Assembly: GCA_002320285.1 (NCBI GenBank)
Contig: DCKE01000005.1
Coordinates: forward strand, 310,544-374,543
DNA: 64,000 nt
Reading direction: 5' to 3'
Source of the DNA: Flavobacteriaceae bacterium UBA1682
Lineage (GTDB): Bacteria; Bacteroidota; Bacteroidia; Flavobacteriales; Flavobacteriaceae
Positions 42,507 through 50,710 of the stretch are shown here, piece after piece. The translations under genes were made by a program, and so were the position numbers. Below the pieces are notes generated by a model that was not told the origin of the DNA, did no database searches, and saw only the letters and a program-made list of their open reading frames with translations. Each line of letters begins with the position of its first letter. The stretch's first letter is position 1.

Positions 42507-43907
42507 TTATTTATGCGGTTTTAACATGGTTTCGGGATTTAAAATCTCGTCTAATTTTTCCTGGGTTAACAATTGTCGCTCTAAGACCAGTTGATAAACG
42601 CCTTTTCCCGTTTGCAAAGCTTCTTGTGCAATAGCTGTACTCGCCTTATAACCGATATACGGATTTAAAGCAGTTACGATCCCGATACTGTGTCGAACGG
42701 TATCTTTGGTATGTTGTTCGTTGGCCGTTATTCCAACAACACATTTTTCATGTAAGGTATTCATTGCATGCTCCAAAAAAGTCATCGATTCCATCAATGA
42801 TTGCGCTAACACCGGTTCCATTACATTGAGTTGTAACTGTGCTGCTTCTGCCGCCATGGTCACCGTAAGATCGTTGCCGATCACTTTAAAACAAACCTGA
42901 TTAACCACTTCTGGTATTACGGGATTGACTTTACCCGGCATGATCGATGACCCGGGTTGCCTAGGTGGTAGATTAATTTCATTTAAACCGGCACGCGGTC
43001 CAGAAGACAACAATCTCAAATCATTGCAAATCTTCGATAATTTAATAGCGATCTTTTTTAATACAGAAGAATAGGCTACCAAACCACTGGTATCAGAAGT
43101 CGCTTCAATCAGATTCGGCGCCGAAGTCACTGCCTCATTCACGATCAGCCCCAAATTAGTGGCACATAATTGCGCATAACCCGGCAAAGCATTTAAACCC
43201 GTTCCAATTGCCGTGGCTCCCATATTGATCTCTAAAAAACTTTGAGTCGCTTCATTCAGTGACTTCACTTCTTTTTCCAGCGTAAAAGCAAAGGCTTCAA
43301 ATTCCTGTCCTAAAGTCATCGGAACAGCATCCTGCAATTGGGTTCTCCCCATTTTTATAACCTGAGCGAATTCCTGCCCCTTAGCACGCAAAGCCATCGC
43401 TAAATTATATAATTCAACAACCAGGCTTTTATTCATGGCAAAGAGTGCCATTTTTAAGGAGGTAGGATAGGCATCATTGGTTGATTGTGATAAATTGACA
43501 TGATCGTTAGGCGAACAGTACAGGTATTCCCCTTTAGTATGTCCCAACAATTCCAATGCGCGATTGGCTATTACCTCATTAGCATTCATATTTACCGATG
43601 TACCTGCACCTCCTTGAATCATATCAATCGGAAACTGGTCCAACCATTGTCCGTCGATAAGCTCCAAACAAGCCTTATGTACAGCATCATAAATGTTCTC
43701 AGGCAATATATTTAACTCAAAATTGGTCTTAGCAGCGGCCCATTTTACCTTAGCCAAAGCTTTAACAAATTCCGGATAATCCGATAATTTTTGATTGGAT
43801 ATTTTAAAGTTAGCTATCGCTCTCTGTGTTTGCACCCCGTAATAAGCTGCTGCAGGAACTTCCAATTCTCCCAAAAGATCACTTTCTATACGAATAGATT
43901 CCATCAT
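42507..43907 (-). CDS. aspA: aspartate ammonia-lyase
   Basis: A 466-residue enzyme of the fumarase/aspartase superfamily. It has ESDLLGELEVPAAAYYGVQT, GGAGTSVNMNANEVIANRALE, NLSQSTNDAYPTS, MGRTQLQDAVPMTLGQEF, GLNALPGYA and the signature GSSIMPGKVNPVIPEVVNQV. It converts aspartate to fumarate and ammonia. The start (43907 or the next ATG at 43904) is uncertain by one codon. GSS loop serine is the general base. Confidence 0.95.
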   Translation of the reverse strand: MMESIRIESDLLGELEVPAAAYYGVQTQRAIANFKISNQKLSDYPEFVKALAKVKWAAAKTNFELNILPENIYDAVHKACLELIDGQWLDQFPIDMIQGGAGTSVNMNANEVIANRALELLGHTKGEYLYCSPNDHVNLSQSTNDAYPTSLKMALFAMNKSLVVELYNLAMALRAKGQEFAQVIKMGRTQLQDAVPMTLGQEFEAFAFTLEKEVKSLNEATQSFLEINMGATAIGTGLNALPGYAQLCATNLGLIVNEAVTSAPNLIEATSDTSGLVAYSSVLKKIAIKLSKICNDLRLLSSGPRAGLNEINLPPRQPGSSIMPGKVNPVIPEVVNQVCFKVIGNDLTVTMAAEAAQLQLNVMEPVLAQSLMESMTFLEHAMNTLHEKCVVGITANEQHTKDTVRHSIGIVTALNPYIGYKASTAIAQEALQTGKGVYQLVLERQLLTQEKLDEILNPETMLKPHK

Positions 43908-44043
43908 ATATTTAGTTTTTTAATGAGTCAACAAGTTAAAGCATTTTACCAGTATCTAACAAACAAATCCTTTTTTTTTGAAAATGATCAAATGAGACAT
44001 TTAGTTGAGAAGTCTCCATAAAAAGATCCTAAAATCAGAAATA

Positions 44044-44433
44044 TCAATCAAAAACAGCAGTCACATAAAACCAAATTCCATCTACCCGTTCGAATAAAGA
44101 ATGTTCCAAATGCGTGATGATCTGCTGATTTTTATCGCGATAATACGCTTTAAAAACCACTTGATTATCCTGAGTAGCAATCACCTCTAAACGCAACCAT
44201 TCACTGTCATTCGCCCATTCTACTATGTCGCGTTTTTTATGTAGGTAGCGCGTTTTGGGATGCGTCGTTTTAATAATATAATCCGCATTTACCAGCACAT
44301 AAGCCGTATATCTCGAGCGCATCAATTCCTCTGCAGTCTGCGGTAACGCGCTGCCCTCCAAAAATGGCTTACAACATTGATCAAAAGTTTTAACCGTACC
44401 GCAAAAACACGGTTTTTGTAAATCAACCGCCAT
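44044..44433 (-). CDS. YchJ-like protein with N-terminal SEC-C-like zinc motif
   Basis: A 129-residue cytosolic protein. The N-terminus has the metal motif PCFCGTVKTFDQCCKPFLEG; the rest is the UPF0225/YchJ beta domain (LMRSRYTAYVLVNADYIIKTTHP, FKAYYRDKNQQIITHLEHSLF). Function is not established. Its ATG overlaps the TAA of the upstream gene (TAATG), so the two are coupled. Confidence 0.88.
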   Translation of the reverse strand: MAVDLQKPCFCGTVKTFDQCCKPFLEGSALPQTAEELMRSRYTAYVLVNADYIIKTTHPKTRYLHKKRDIVEWANDSEWLRLEVIATQDNQVVFKAYYRDKNQQIITHLEHSLFERVDGIWFYVTAVFD

Positions 44434-44645
44434 TATACAGTCAGTTTACTTTCCAATTCATCGACTATCTTCGAAAATTTACTCCATCTCACCAATTCTT
44501 CATCAGCTGCGGTATGGTCCAAGCCCTCCAAAATCATTTCGCGAATTTCTTCTAACTGTTTTTTTGCGTTCTGATGATCATTTTGCGCTATAGTCACCAT
44601 CAATTGCATGATATGTTTCTGTGTGCTCTCTAATGTGTTCTCCAT
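44433..44645 (-). CDS. conserved small helical protein
   Basis: A 70-residue, all-helical, charged protein with no known domain (IMQLMVTIAQNDHQNAKKQLEEI). It shares a TAATG overlap with the YchJ-like gene downstream, which supports it being real. Role unknown. Confidence 0.65.
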   Translation of the reverse strand: MENTLESTQKHIMQLMVTIAQNDHQNAKKQLEEIREMILEGLDHTAADEELVRWSKFSKIVDELESKLTV

Positions 44646-44767
44646 TTTTTTCTGCTTCTAGAATGAATATTCAAAGGTAAATGGTTCTACTGAATTTATA
44701 ATTGTAAATAAAAGGTTCTGAAAAAAAAATTAATTGTAAAAAACAAACACAATAAACTGATATTCAG

Positions 44768-44775
44768 TAAATTTG
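44768..44775 (+). promoter_or_regulatory. -7 promoter motif of the comF-like gene
   Basis: TAAATTTG, 24 bases before the ATG at 44800. No properly spaced TTG. Confidence 0.4.
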
Positions 44776-44799
44776 AATTACCCTTTATAAAATATCGGT

Positions 44800-45483
44800 A
44801 TGATTATCAAAAATATTATCGACACGTTTTTTCCTCAACTCTGCTTCGGTTGCGAAAGTCCCTTATTGCGCAATCAAAAAGTTCTATGTACACGTTGTCT
44901 CCATCAACTTCCCTTTACCCAGCAACATTTGTATCGAGAACACGAAGCATTCGATAAATTTTATGGCAGGTTATCCGTTCAAAATTGCTCTTGCCTGTTG
45001 TATTTCACCAAGGAAGGCTTGGTACAACGCCTCTTTCACCATCTAAAATACAAAGACCAACCACAAATTAGTTACTATCTGGGGCAAATTTATGTTTTTC
45101 AACTACAAAATATCGACTGGTTAACCACTGTAGACAGCATTATCCCGGTACCTCTGCATAAAAAGAAACAAAAAGCCAGAGGATATAATCAGGTAGATGG
45201 TTTTGCTCAAGCAATTTCAGAAGCTTTTAATATACCCGTTGACAAACAACTGCTTATTCAGAAAATTCACAGCATTTCACAGACACAAAAGAAGTTATTT
45301 GAACGTACTAAACCCAACCCATCTCGGTTCACCATCAATTCCCAACCTCATCACCACGGCCAACATTTCTTACTCGTTGACGATATACTAACTACAGGAG
45401 GTACCTTGGAGTCCTGTGGAAAAAGCTTATTAGAAATACCCAACTGTAAGATCAGCATACTGTGTTTGGCACAAACTCAATAA
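44800..45483 (+). CDS. ComF family phosphoribosyltransferase-like protein
   Basis: A 227-residue protein. An N-terminal zinc-ribbon-like part (CFGCESPL...CTRCLHQLPF) is followed by YFTKEGLVQRLFHHLKYKD, IIPVPLHKKKQKARGYNQ and the PRPP loop FLLVDDILTTGGTLESC. ComF proteins act in DNA uptake during transformation in several bacteria; here the molecular activity is unproven. It ends 45 bases before the next gene. Confidence 0.9.
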   Translation: MIIKNIIDTFFPQLCFGCESPLLRNQKVLCTRCLHQLPFTQQHLYREHEAFDKFYGRLSVQNCSCLLYFTKEGLVQRLFHHLKYKDQPQISYYLGQIYVFQLQNIDWLTTVDSIIPVPLHKKKQKARGYNQVDGFAQAISEAFNIPVDKQLLIQKIHSISQTQKKLFERTKPNPSRFTINSQPHHHGQHFLLVDDILTTGGTLESCGKSLLEIPNCKISILCLAQTQ

Positions 45484-45549
45484 ACTTTTTACAACTAGAT
45501 TTTATTCCTAAAAAATATAGTCGTTAATTTGTCGGATAAAAGCTATATC

Positions 45550-47151
45550 ATGTTGAGAATACGTCAGATTGCCCTTTTTTTTATTTTAATCACCACTTTT
45601 GCCAGTTGCGCCAAAAGAGGGTTTATCAGCGGTGGAGACCAAGATACCCTACCTCCTGTAATGCTGCGAAGCAATCCTGAAAATCATTCGATCAACTTTA
45701 ATGAAAAGGTTATCAAAATTCAATTTGATGAATATATTAAGTTAAAAAACATCACTCAGCAATTGATCATATCCCCTCCTATGGAAACCGCGCCGGATAT
45801 CAGTCCGATGGGCAGTCCAAAAAAGGAACTGACCATAAAAATCATCGACACCCTTAAACCGAACACCACCTATAGTTTCAATTTTGGAGAGAGTATTACC
45901 GACAATAACGAAGGTAATGCGCTAAAACAATTTAAATACATTTTTTCAACGGGTAGCTATATCGACTCTCTAAAAGTACACGGAAACATTCGCGACGCAT
46001 TTAAGAAAAAACCTTCCAATTTTGTCAATGTGATGCTTTATGATGCGACGAATTTTAAAGATTCGACCGTTTATAAACAAAAACCACTCTATGTGACCAA
46101 TACTTTGGATAGTTTAACAAGCTTTTCAATTGAAAATATCAAAGAGGGTTCTTATTATGTTATTGCCTTAAAAGACAAGAACAATAATTTTAAATTTGAT
46201 CCAGATCAAGATCAAATCGCCTTTTTAAAGGATCCTATCACTATACCAACTGAGGAGACTTTTGAATTAAACCTGTTTAAATCAAAAGAAAAACTCAAAG
46301 TAAACAGACCTTCACAGATTTCTGAAAACAAATGGTATCTGCCTTATAGCGGCGATATTGACGATATCGATTTAAAGATCAAAAACAACAACAAAGATAT
46401 CGCTCATGCAATAACCAAATTAGCTGGTAAGGACTCCCTACAAGTTTGGTTTCCTAAGATGGAAGTAGACTCGTTATTAGTGCAATTAAAAAAAGCTGAT
46501 TATGAAGAAAAGTTCACCATTCGCCCAAGAAAAATAAAAACCGTTGACACGCTTTCAGTAAGTCCTGCACAAGGGGGAACTTTGGATTTTAGAGATGTTT
46601 TTAAGCTAAAAACAAGTACGCCTTTTACAAAAATAGATTCGACAAAAATCTTTATTACCAACAAGGATACTGTTGCCGTTCCGTTTAAGATCGTTCAACA
46701 AGCCTTCCTACAAGAGATTTCTTTGGAGTTTGAGAAAAAAGAACAAGACAAATACAACATTCAATTATTGCCCGAAGCAATAACCGACTTTTTCGGAAAG
46801 AGCAATGACACCCTTAATTTTAAGGTAGAAACCAAACAGTATACAGACTATGGAAACCTCGTTGTTAATCTGACTGGTGCTAAACGCTTTCCAATTATAG
46901 TCGAAGTATTAAATTCTCAAGAAGAAGTAGTCGCGAGTTTAACAACAACCGCAGCAACCCAACTGCGTTTTGACCTTTTACCACCTAAGAAATACCTATT
47001 ACGTGCTATCTATGACGACAACGCTAATGGTAAATGGGATACGGGTTATTTCTTTGATCGCCTACAGCCCGAAGAAATTATTTACTTTCCCGACGAAATT
47101 GACGTTCGCGCCAATTGGGATATCGATCAAGTATTTAGTCTTTCAAAATAA
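45550..47151 (+). CDS. lipoprotein with Ig-like (SbsA-type) N-terminal domain
   Basis: A 533-residue protein from the ATG at 45550 (a TTG start at 45529 would add seven residues before the signal peptide). The lipobox is FASC. The first about 120 residues are a bacterial Ig-like domain (DTLPPVMLRSNPENHSINF, FDEYIKLKN, LKPNTTYSFNFGESITDNN). The rest is beta-rich with carboxypeptidase-regulatory-like segments (GSYYVIALKDKNNNFKFDPDQD and YDDNANGKWDTGYF). Common and of unknown role in Bacteroidetes, likely outer-membrane tethered. The 3' end overlaps the convergent nitrilase gene by 17 bases. Confidence 0.82.
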   Translation: MLRIRQIALFFILITTFASCAKRGFISGGDQDTLPPVMLRSNPENHSINFNEKVIKIQFDEYIKLKNITQQLIISPPMETAPDISPMGSPKKELTIKIIDTLKPNTTYSFNFGESITDNNEGNALKQFKYIFSTGSYIDSLKVHGNIRDAFKKKPSNFVNVMLYDATNFKDSTVYKQKPLYVTNTLDSLTSFSIENIKEGSYYVIALKDKNNNFKFDPDQDQIAFLKDPITIPTEETFELNLFKSKEKLKVNRPSQISENKWYLPYSGDIDDIDLKIKNNNKDIAHAITKLAGKDSLQVWFPKMEVDSLLVQLKKADYEEKFTIRPRKIKTVDTLSVSPAQGGTLDFRDVFKLKTSTPFTKIDSTKIFITNKDTVAVPFKIVQQAFLQEISLEFEKKEQDKYNIQLLPEAITDFFGKSNDTLNFKVETKQYTDYGNLVVNLTGAKRFPIIVEVLNSQEEVVASLTTTAATQLRFDLLPPKKYLLRAIYDDNANGKWDTGYFFDRLQPEEIIYFPDEIDVRANWDIDQVFSLSK

Positions 47152-47905
47152 ATGAATCACCATCTGATAAAAAAGCCAATTTCTTTCTAGCCTGAATTAA
47201 ATTGGCTTTTTCTAATTTGGCATACAATACCGCTTCTCCCTTGTGTGGTGGAATCAAGTATTGACCCATATAATCCAAGACCTGTGAGTGTCCGGAATAT
47301 ACATTATTACCACTATCTGTCCCCACGCGATTGACACCGACAGCATACGCCATATTTTCAATGGCACGTGCCTTAAACAAGCTGTCCCAAGCATAAATTC
47401 GTTGATCGGGCCAATTGGCAACATAAATCAACAAATCATAAGCCTCATCCTGATTTCGAGCGAAAACGGGAAACCTCAAATCATAACACACTAACGGACA
47501 AATTTTCCAATCTTTATAGGTCACGACTAATCGTTGTGAACCTGCTGTATATTTTTTCTCCTCTCCCGCTAAGGAAAAAAGATGGCGCTTATCATAGGTT
47601 TGATAGGTACCATTGGGAAACACAAAAAACATCCGATTGTAGTAATTGCCCTTTTCTTTAATAATCATACTAGCAGTCAAAGCGATACTTTTTTGCATAC
47701 ACACTTTCTGCATCCAGGATACAGCACACTCATCCATCACTTCAAAAGCACGTTCCGGATTCATGGTAAAGCCCGAAGTAAACATCTCCGGTAATACTAC
47801 CAAATCCGTATCCGACTCCAGCTGTTGTATTTTGGATTCGAAGTACCTAAGATTAGCATCGATGTTTTCCCAAACCAACGGTGCCTGAATTAAAGCTATT
47901 TTCAT
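47135..47905 (-). CDS. nitrilase-family amidohydrolase (omega-amidase-like)
   Basis: A 256-residue cytosolic enzyme with the catalytic triad of the nitrilase superfamily: Glu40 (VVLPEMFTSGF), Lys in TYDKRHLF and Cys in CPLVCYDLRFPVFARN. YafV-type omega-amidases, which hydrolyse alpha-ketoglutaramate, share the GFTMNPE and SLAGEEKKYTAG segments. This suggests a metabolite-repair or glutamine-methionine salvage role. It is convergent with the upstream lipoprotein gene. Confidence 0.9.
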   Translation of the reverse strand: MKIALIQAPLVWENIDANLRYFESKIQQLESDTDLVVLPEMFTSGFTMNPERAFEVMDECAVSWMQKVCMQKSIALTASMIIKEKGNYYNRMFFVFPNGTYQTYDKRHLFSLAGEEKKYTAGSQRLVVTYKDWKICPLVCYDLRFPVFARNQDEAYDLLIYVANWPDQRIYAWDSLFKARAIENMAYAVGVNRVGTDSGNNVYSGHSQVLDYMGQYLIPPHKGEAVLYAKLEKANLIQARKKLAFLSDGDSFILKD

Positions 47906-47939
47906 TTTTTGTCGTTTCTAACAAAGTTAGGTAAAATTA

Positions 47940-48285
47940 TGCGGATACGCAGATACGCAGATACGCGGATACGCGGATTGGCTGATAGGCGCATGTGCGA
48001 ATAGGCATATGGGCTTAGAAACAGATAGCTTGAAAGGCTGATCCCTTTTACGTGTAAAGGCGAATAGGCTTATCTGCAAATGGGCATATCGGCTTTAGAC
48101 GCTGATGGGCGAATAAACATATGCGCTTAGAAGCAGATAAGTTGAAAGGCTGTTCCGTTTTTACGTGATAAACCGAATTCGCGTATCTGCGAATAGGCAT
48201 ATAGGCTTTAGACGCTGATACGCGGATGTGCCTATACTCGAGTGTGCGTATTCGCATATGTGCAAATGGGCGTATAGGCTCTCCG
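47940..48285. repeat. intergenic repeat cluster: short tract plus two 112-bp tandem copies
   Basis: 47940-47980 is a run of GCGGATACGCA-type 9-10 bp words. Two imperfect units of 112 bp follow, starting CTTAGAA at 48014 and 48126 (shared: GCAGATA..TTGAAAGGCTG, GGCTTTAGACGCTGAT). The frame that runs through them on the minus strand is not a gene. The word ATAGGCTTTAGACGCTGAT recurs inverted near 63921. Confidence 0.8.
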
Positions 48286-48822
48286 TTAAAATTTATAAGA
48301 ATTTTGAGAGGAAACCCATACCCCATTTTTAAAGAAATACAGAAAATCTGAATTTAGTTTGGTTTTTCGATCTCGACCTAGCATATCATTGATGAAATAC
48401 CTTTTGTAAGTATCAGCATATTTTTTCTTATAAAAATCGTTATCCATAACAAAAACGGGACTATACATTCGCTGATTATAAGTCACATGAGCAAAGAAAT
48501 ACCCATCCATAACCAAAAACAACTTGATGCCCCTTTTCTGTACATCATCTTCCAATTGCTTAATGGAAACGATATCTTGACGGTGATTCGATATTATATA
48601 AACTACAGCCTCAGGATATTTTTTTAATTCCTCCTGCAATTGCATGCCGTTGATTTTTGTAATTTCTCCCCGGCTCACCTGATCAAAAGATTTTAAAGGT
48701 ACAACAATAGCCTTCCATGAATCTGGCAGTTTGTTATAATCATTAGTTAAACCAGCTACTACACAAGAAGTCATGATCATACAAACCATCACAAATACTC
48801 CAATATTTACTATTTTTCTCAT
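48286..48822 (-). CDS. lipoprotein paralog 2, unknown function
   Basis: A 178-residue protein with a lipobox MTSC (Cys about 20). Middle segments RGEITKINGMQLQEELKKYPEAVVYIISNH and KRGIKLFLVMDGYF suggest an alpha/beta thioredoxin-like layout without a CxxC. It is 30-40 percent similar by eye to the upstream gene and follows it by 11 bases, so they are a tandem duplicate pair in one operon. The 3' end runs into the repeat cluster at 48285; the last residues may be altered by it. Confidence 0.72.
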   Translation of the reverse strand: MRKIVNIGVFVMVCMIMTSCVVAGLTNDYNKLPDSWKAIVVPLKSFDQVSRGEITKINGMQLQEELKKYPEAVVYIISNHRQDIVSIKQLEDDVQKRGIKLFLVMDGYFFAHVTYNQRMYSPVFVMDNDFYKKKYADTYKRYFINDMLGRDRKTKLNSDFLYFFKNGVWVSSQNSYKF

Positions 48823-48833
48823 AGGACTGTGGG

Positions 48834-49391
48834 CTATTTCTGAACGCTATTTAATTCCTCTGTAATCAACTTAGATCCCTCTGGGACATAGTCTCCATTA
48901 TTAAACACATAAAACGACTCATATTCTATTTTTTCACCCACCTCTTTACCCAGCATTTGATTGATAAAACTCTTTGTCGATTTATTGACGTTTTTTGTAT
49001 TATAATACGGTGTATCTATTGCAAAAACAGGGCTAACAATCGCTTGATTAAAAATCATATAAGGCATGCGGAAATCATACATCACTATAAATACACGGTA
49101 ACCGTTTTCTTGAGTATAGTCTTCAAATCCCTTTAAATCTCGATTCGCAGGGCAATAGTTGACAACAAACCTCACTAGCGCTTTGGGATGTTTCTTTAAT
49201 TCTTGCTGTAACTGAACCCCATTAATTTTAGTGATTTCAGAGCGCTGCGCCTGATCGAAATCACTCAACGGAACAACGATGTCCTTCCACCCCTGAGGCA
49301 AATCACTATATCCATCTTTGGGTTTTATAATATTACAACTAGTCCCCAGAACCAACACCGTTAAACTAACCAATAAAGTCCAATACTTCAT
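48834..49391 (-). CDS. lipoprotein paralog 1, unknown function
   Basis: A 185-residue protein with a lipobox GTSC (Cys about 19). It shares LP.(S/G)WK.IVVPL, FDQ..R.EITKING.QLQ(E/Q)ELKK(Y/H)P and INQMLG or INDMLG with the next gene. A lone Cys in VNYCPANRD is not conserved in the paralog. No family is recognised. Probably anchored in a membrane and co-transcribed with its copy. Confidence 0.72.
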   Translation of the reverse strand: MKYWTLLVSLTVLVLGTSCNIIKPKDGYSDLPQGWKDIVVPLSDFDQAQRSEITKINGVQLQQELKKHPKALVRFVVNYCPANRDLKGFEDYTQENGYRVFIVMYDFRMPYMIFNQAIVSPVFAIDTPYYNTKNVNKSTKSFINQMLGKEVGEKIEYESFYVFNNGDYVPEGSKLITEELNSVQK

Positions 49392-49505
49392 AATTATATC
49401 TGTTTTTACAAAAACCCAAACATAACAACAAAAGCTACCTGAAAATTACGATTTAAGACAAAATTATGATTAACAATAAATAATTCGTTTTTTTAACTTA
49501 AACTA

Positions 49506-49660
49506 TACGCAGATACGCAGATACGCTGATACGAGGAGACGAGGAGACGAGGAGACGAGGAGACGAGGAGACGAGGAGACGAGGAGACAAGAATGTGCCT
49601 ATACGCCTATACGCGTATTCGCATATAGGCATATAGGCGTATAAGCATATAGACACCTAG
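49506..49660. repeat. intergenic short-repeat tract (ACGAGGAG x7 and related words)
   Basis: ATACGCAG words at 49506-49530 are followed by seven exact copies of the 8-mer ACGAGGAG (49531-49586), then TATACGCC/TATAGGC words up to 49660. It fills the gap between metF and the lipoprotein pair; the remaining bases have no ORF. Confidence 0.88.
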
Positions 49661-49667
49661 TCATCTA

Positions 49668-50624
49668 TTAAAACAATTCCGTAACAATTTGCTGAATCAA
49701 TTCGGATTTCCCCATTGAATAATAATGTACTAGCGGTACACCGCCTTCTAATAGCTCCTGACTTTGTTGTTTACACCATTCCAATCCGATTTGCGCTACG
49801 GCACAATTGTCCGTTGCCTTATTGACTTCCAAAACCAAGGCTTCCGGGAAATCAACCTTAAATCGATGCGGTATAAGATTTAATTGCCTCTTAGTCGTAA
49901 TGGGTTTTAAACCCGGAATAATCGGTACCCGTATACCCGCAGTACGGCATTTTTCGACAAATTCAAAATACTTTTGGTTGTCAAAAAACATTTGAGTAAT
50001 GATGTAATCTGCCCCAGCATCAACCTTCTGTTTTAAAAAGCGAATATCTCCATCCAAACTCGGTGCCTCCATGTGTTTTTCCGGATAAGCACCTACCCCA
50101 ATGCAAAAACTAGTCGCATGGCTGTTCTCCAAGTCCGTATCCAAATAAATCCCGTTGTTTAAGTCGTGTATTTGAGTCACCAACTCATTGGCAAAATGAT
50201 GCCCCTTACTTTCTGCTCTAAAGTAGGTTTCGTTTTTAATAGCATCCCCGCGTAGCGCCACCACATTTTCGATTCCCAAAAAATCTAAGTCTATTAAAAA
50301 GTTCTCCGTGTCTTCTTTCGTAAAACCACCACACAGTATATGCGGCACGGCATCTATCTTAAATTTTTCCTGAATTGCAGCACAAATGCCGACGGTACCG
50401 GGTCTTTTTTTGACAATTTTCTTTTCGAGCAATCCATTTTCCTTTTCCTTGTACACAAATTCCTCTCTGTGATAGGTCACATCAATAAAGGCCGGTTTAG
50501 CCTCTAATAAAGGCTCTATATTATCATATATACTCTGTATGTTTTGCCCTTTTAATGGCGGTAAAATTTCTATCGAAAATCGGGCTTTGGACTGAGCCAA
50601 TTCAAAATGTTCTGTTACTTTCAT
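49668..50624 (-). CDS. metF: 5,10-methylenetetrahydrofolate reductase
   Basis: A 318-residue FAD enzyme that makes 5-methyl-THF for methionine synthase. Segments include FSIEILPPLKGQNI, FIDVTYHRE, VPHILCGGFTKEDTENFLIDLDFLGIENVVALRGD, GADYIITQMFFDNQKYFEFV and PIIPGLKPITTKRQL. It is the third gene of the methionine operon, 86 bases after metH, and presumably shares the leader regulation at 54.5-54.8 kb. Confidence 0.96.
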   Translation of the reverse strand: MKVTEHFELAQSKARFSIEILPPLKGQNIQSIYDNIEPLLEAKPAFIDVTYHREEFVYKEKENGLLEKKIVKKRPGTVGICAAIQEKFKIDAVPHILCGGFTKEDTENFLIDLDFLGIENVVALRGDAIKNETYFRAESKGHHFANELVTQIHDLNNGIYLDTDLENSHATSFCIGVGAYPEKHMEAPSLDGDIRFLKQKVDAGADYIITQMFFDNQKYFEFVEKCRTAGIRVPIIPGLKPITTKRQLNLIPHRFKVDFPEALVLEVNKATDNCAVAQIGLEWCKQQSQELLEGGVPLVHYYSMGKSELIQQIVTELF

Positions 50625-50710
50625 GTTTTTTTATTATCTTTATATAAGCGCCTTACCTTAAACAAGTTAACTGGATTGAGTAATTGATACAGGCAGCTCT
50701 AAGTTGTTAT

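Noticed and set aside
48048..48326. 92-codon minus-strand ORF in the repeat cluster
   Set aside because: It is read through low-complexity repeats, has no signal or domain, and overlaps the end of a better-supported lipoprotein gene.
49506..49660. CRISPR array
   Set aside because: Units are 7-11 bp, directly adjacent without spacers of constant length, and no cas gene is present. The same applies to the other tracts.
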